Shown: piece by piece, positions 58,643 through 62,806 of the stretch
Position numbering within the stretch: the stretch's first letter is position 1
Layout of the letters: each line of letters begins with the position of its first letter
Notes under the pieces: model-generated
What the model was told of the DNA's origin: nothing
Seen by the model: the letters and a program-made list of their open reading frames with translations, nothing else
Database searches by the model: none
Program-made: the position numbers and the translations under genes
Assembly: GCA_013115125.1 (NCBI GenBank)
Contig: JABANN010000141.1
Location: 1 to 62,806, forward strand
Length of the DNA: 62,806 nt
Source of the DNA: Perkinsus olseni
Taxonomy: Eukaryota > Perkinsozoa > Perkinsida
Direction of reading: 5' to 3'

Positions 58643-59501
58643 GATTATTAGTGCTCTACTGTCAACTCAATCGTATTAATGATAACAACAAGGATGCGCA
58701 ATGTGGCATCGTTCGGTGTGTGGTGTACCTCATGAGCGAACAGACAAGTGGCACATGTCTAATATGTTAACACCAAGTTATGCAAGAATGACAGTATCAC
58801 TACCAAGTTGGCAATACACGGGCGAGAGTGACAAATACCCCTGCCTAGTTTCAGACTGCATCGATAGAAACTCAAACAGCTCAGAGATCAATTCAATTCA
58901 AACTTTATTGCCTGGGCGTTACAAGCTCAAAGCTTATCTCCCATCACACGGCCCGCGCAAGCGGATCCCGATATGGTTAGACCCAACCATAGAGCCTTAA
59001 AACAACAGAGGCGAATCAATCTTTCATCATCAGCTCGGAGGTTCTTGAGAGGGGCTTCGTCACAACTACGTCGTGCAGCCAGGCAAGGCGAGGAGGGAAG
59101 CATGCCACACTGGGCAGCCTACTAGGCATGAGGGAGAAAGAGGGTGAAAAGAAGATTAAGTAGGCCCAGGACCAACAACTGCGATTGCGGAAACCCAGAT
59201 GATTAGATGGTGAAAATTTGTGTGCAAGGGAGGGCCCAACCAATACCGAGTCACCAGCAAGGGGGACGTATGGGTATGGCAGGTTCGATCTCTACTTCGT
59301 ACCGGGAAACCCCGGCCACCCTCACGCGACGTTGACGCGTAGAGACCTGTGAGGGGCTCAGAAATCATTGATAAGCCACACTTATTCACACACAGAACTT
59401 CGTAGAAACTGCGCATCAGTAATGCGCACCATTCTCGCGCGCGCCATCGTGATCGATTATCATCGCAGTGCGGGGAGACATACAGTATCTCAACGGAAGA
59501 G
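58643..59501. other. Divergent intergenic region, no supported gene
   Basis: Separates the RAP gene (minus) from the partial gene at 59502 (plus). A plus frame (58701-59000, 99 codons) and a minus frame (59156-59551, 131 codons) exist but show no domain, signal peptide or splice evidence. Confidence 0.4.
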
Positions 59502-61975
59502 GATGATTCCTGAGCACAAGGATAAGTTTGTAGCTCCTCGGCTATTGGCATTACGGAGTAGTGAGGTTAGACATAATAAGAAAGGTAATGATAATAACTA
59601 CTAGTAATTATACCACAACTACAGCAGGGCCTACGAGAAAGAGAGTGATACATCATACTACCCCACCTCCTCCTACCACCACCACCACCACCACCACCAC
59701 CGCCTGGATAGAGTACACACCGAATGCTGTAACGGCGGAGGATTCGATACCAGTGTAATAGCAGCTGATATGCTAGTGTTGATGTAGCTATCAGGTATAC
59801 TAACAGGGATACTGGGAGTCAACAACAGCCGGTGATGAGCAATCAGAGTTGGAAGTACTACTGCGAGTAGCATTCAAGGTGGTATCATCATGGTCATCAG
59901 GCCAACGCATGGTAGTGGGATAAGGGCTATAGCAGCAGCAAAGGTTATACAAGGCCAATGGAGGAGGTATTCACTTGATAGTAGCAATGATGATAATAGT
60001 AGGACGGGGATGCAGAAGGGTACTCCTACTACTACTAGAGGGTAATATATCACAAGTATATGTTCATAACAATACTAGCGGTATAGGGATGGTAATGCTG
60101 CAACAACAACAGTGATACAACAATGGTTGCGGAGGTTAATAATGGAAGTAGCTGCACGTCATCAGACTAATACCACCAATAATGTAATATTCAGATTGAT
60201 AAAGTTGGTATTACTATACATGATGTAGATACTACCTAGTGTGTCGTCTGATGATAGTAGTGTGAATGATAGGCCGCAGGGTGGTGATACTCAGGGTGTC
60301 TATGGGTAGCAGTACTAGCAGGAGAAGTCTAGTGTTGCTTATAGTATTTGGTATCAGACTACCGTCATCGAGTCAGAAGGATGAGAAGATCGATAATACT
60401 ATAGCTACCTCTGTAATGGCCAAAGGTTTAGCGTCAACCAGGCCTGGTGCGAGTAATGGGAAGAGTGGTAACTCGTACAAGATGTCACGTATGAACGGGA
60501 ATAGGGATAAACGGCCAACATTGAGTGATACACAGAAGAGGGTAATGACAGAGAGCATGGTAGTAGGAGTAGTGGTCGTGGCAGGCTGTAGTCGATAGAT
60601 TAAAGAGAGTATTAGATGATAAGCAGGGAAGGGACAATGAGGACAGTCCAGGAGTGGAGGTAGTATAATAGTAATACTATTCTAACACTACTACGAACGG
60701 TGAGGTACTCGATCGTCCTGTCCCTTATGTGGCATCAGAGAAGGGTAACGGGAGGTTAGTGAAGATGGGGGAAGGGAAGGGTAGAAGGAGGATAGGCAAA
60801 GAGGAGGGGAAGGACGATAACAGGCCACGGCCTACCTTATGTAAAGAGAATAGAAGGCAAGCTGGGGTGGTGGGTACAGCAGTTGATGGTGATGATGATG
60901 CTAGATCACCTACAGTAGATGGCAGCAGGATGGAGAAGGAGGTGATCTCATGGGTAGTGGTAATGCCCAGTACAACGTCATCATTCAGGTATCATTAAGG
61001 ATCCCCCAGCGAACCATTCGTAAGGGGATAAGTAGAGAGGAAGTAATGAGAATAGTGTGGGATGAGTTGCAGAGGGTAGTGGAGAAGAGGGGGAAAGTGT
61101 CCCTTACGAGGGTTACTCAAGGTAGTAGTAGCAATGATGAGGCACACTGATGAGTATAACTATGCTATTGTTGTAGTATCATCATACGGTCCCACATCCA
61201 CCTCTGATGGTAGTGTAATAATATCATTCCTAGTTAGAGGACACAGTATCGAGGATGCCATACACGAGTTGGAAGCACAGGTAATGATGATGGTCGTGGT
61301 GGTGGTCGTGGTACCAGTAGGAGTGTGGTATTGAGAGCAGGTTAAAGATCCTACTAGTTCACTCAGGACCGGACCGATAGAATCAATATTATGGGATAAG
61401 GGAGAAAGATGGTATGATTACTACTCATAGTCGTCATCATCATCACAACGACTGCTCGTATCAGTCGGTTATACCAAGTGTGTCGAGGGAATAGTAAGAG
61501 GAATGCTCGAGTAGTGAGGAAGGCAGCAGCAGAAGCAGCTCGGCAACAGTGCGATGATGACATGCATGACAGTGGTGATGGCGTTAGTGGGAGGCTGGAT
61601 GGACGGCATCATCATCATCGTCATCGTCAGCCTAGCGTCTACAGTACATTGAGGATTGACACAGGTAATATACTCCATAACGATGGACAACAGTGTTATT
61701 AATGTTATCAGATAAACAACACTTCATACTGTGTAGTACTGGTACTGCTACTAGAGTGTTGTTACCAGAAGACACTCCCGATAGGAAAGACGATAGGAAA
61801 GTAGTGATGTCTAGATGCCTACAACAGACGTATTGATGGAACATGTTACCAGTATGATAATAGATGTTATTACTACTACCACCACTAGCAGCAGGATGCT
61901 CCTTGAGTTCATCATAGCAATGGTAGAGGACTGGCTTGACATAGTTGTAGTTGTACTAGTCACATGATTCATAAC

Positions 61976-62020
<45 letters not shown>

Positions 62021-62736
62021 GTAGAAGGTGTTACTACCCTACAGGTAGGGCCTCTCTGTAGACCATGCTCCCACCTTACCACAGATGCCTAACTCGCATA
62101 CAACAGCACTATCACCACCAAGGCCTCCATCCTATACAGTGGTAGTAGTAGTAGTGGTGGTAGTATGGCCTCACCTTAGCTTATGATAATAGGTGGATGG
62201 TGTATTACGCATACCGGGGTGTGGTATAAAGAGGGGCATATCGATGAGTAAAGCAATGAGTACAGCCCGTTTGCACTTAGAGACAGCTATGCCTGGTGTG
62301 ATGGTCCATGTCAAACATATTCAACCTAATGGTAATGATTATACCAATGCTACTACTCCTGATGATGATGGTAGTAGTTGTTGTTGTGTAAGGCACTGGT
62401 GAAGTACTCATAACATTCTCCTGCATGGGGCCTCATGCAGTGGCGGGTTTGGATAGTCTGAAGGCAATAATGACGTGCTTGTTAGAATGCTCATAGTATA
62501 TACTATCAGGTATCAGAGAACAGTACCACTCCAGAGCCGTTAAAGGCCATAGTCACGACCAGGAGCATGCGCAGGTATTATCACCTCCCCTCTCACCGAT
62601 TATGGGGTTCTTCTTGTTTATGATGATGATTACTCAGAGTAAAGCTGAAAGAATTAGGGTTTAATAATGCAGCTATAATAAAGGATTGTATACTACGACA
62701 TAAACTCAATAAAATAAGAAGGTTGGGTGTAATACC

Positions 62737-62806
<70 letters not shown>
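59502..62806 (+). CDS. Partial hypothetical gene with an IQ-like motif and a recurring RGIS module
   Basis: The likely start ATG at 59502 (MIPEHKDKFVAPRLLALRSS) and a 40-nt intron lead to KKAGPTRKRVIHH and a Pro/Thr run. Next come ELEVLLRVAFKVVSSWSSGQ and AAAKVIQGQWRRYSLD, an IQ-like calmodulin-binding motif. A second similar segment reads VIQQWLRRLIMEVAARHQTN. Basic low-complexity exons follow, then QVSLRIPQRTIRKGISREEV joined to MRIVWDELQRVVEKRGKVSL, SVIISFLVRGHSIEDAIHEL and GIKRGISMSKAMSTARLHLE, which share the pattern RGxS-x3-[AV]-x6-L and look like copies of one alpha/beta module. The gene runs past the right edge. The family is not recognised and exon limits are rough. Confidence 0.4.
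59677..59702 (+). repeat. (CAC)n microsatellite coding poly-Thr
   Basis: A trinucleotide run in the proposed second exon of the gene at 59502, read as a Thr run (ACC register). Confidence 0.9.
61976..62020 (+). repeat. (ATC)n microsatellite
   Basis: About 15 CAT/ATC units without interruption. The poly-Met frame on the minus strand is a by-product. Confidence 0.95.
62736..62806 (+). repeat. (CAA)n microsatellite at the window edge
   Basis: A perfect CAA/AAC run of about 71 nt reaching the last base of the window, so its full length is unknown. Such runs often end contigs in short-read assemblies. Confidence 0.98.

Noticed and set aside
58701-59000. 99-codon plus-strand frame
   Set aside because: No domain, signal or intron support, and it sits in a divergent intergenic region. 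It could be a small gene but the evidence is too thin.
62736-62806. Regular trinucleotide array considered as CRISPR or telomere
   Set aside because: A simple (CAA)n run without spacers and not a telomere unit; the other trinucleotide arrays in the window are also plain microsatellites.

Overview
The window is nuclear DNA of a gene-dense, intron-rich unicellular eukaryote. Most introns I could place are 40-55 nt long. The eukaryote-only genes that can be read through (CCT1/TCP-1 alpha, centrin, SGT1, sideroflexin, a WDR54-like protein and a RAP-domain protein), together with giant surface proteins built on a Tyr-x-x-Cys-x-Cys module, point to an alveolate. The best guess is a perkinsid (Perkinsus-like). 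That taxon is inferred, not shown.

Layout. 1-5.3 kb: the 3' part of a fossil LTR retrotransposon. Next to it, a secreted two-repeat protein gene on the minus strand sits between two copies of a ~0.45 kb direct repeat. 5.3-17.0 kb: a giant plus-strand gene. It has an N-terminal subtilisin-like domain without its catalytic residues, a long series of Cys-containing beta-rich modules, a hydrophobic segment and a C-terminal RING-H2 finger. 17-22.5 kb: four lineage-specific genes plus tRNA-Ser(CGA). 22.6-25.9 kb: complete CCT1 and centrin genes. 26.5-30.9 kb: WDR54-like, a single-exon membrane protein and SGT1, all on the minus strand. 31.0-34.8 kb: sideroflexin and a protein with two truncated-globin domains. 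35.1-37.2 kb: a GPH/SLC45-type sugar transporter (minus). 37.8-53.0 kb: a second giant surface-protein locus, with tRNA-Trp(CCA) antisense in its middle. 53.6-58.6 kb: a RAP-domain protein (minus). 59.5 kb to the edge: a partial gene with an IQ-like motif and a recurring RGIS module, running into an (AAC)n tract.

Several neighbours are divergent pairs with short shared intergenic DNA (91, 177 and 112 bp), and many others converge. CCT1 (tubulin/actin folding), centrin (basal bodies) and SGT1 (Hsp90 co-chaperone) are housekeeping genes. The two giant loci belong to one lineage-specific surface-protein family. Exons of CCT1, centrin, most of sideroflexin and the globin gene were followed codon by codon. 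The giant genes are approximate models, and their outer limits and single-gene status are not proven.
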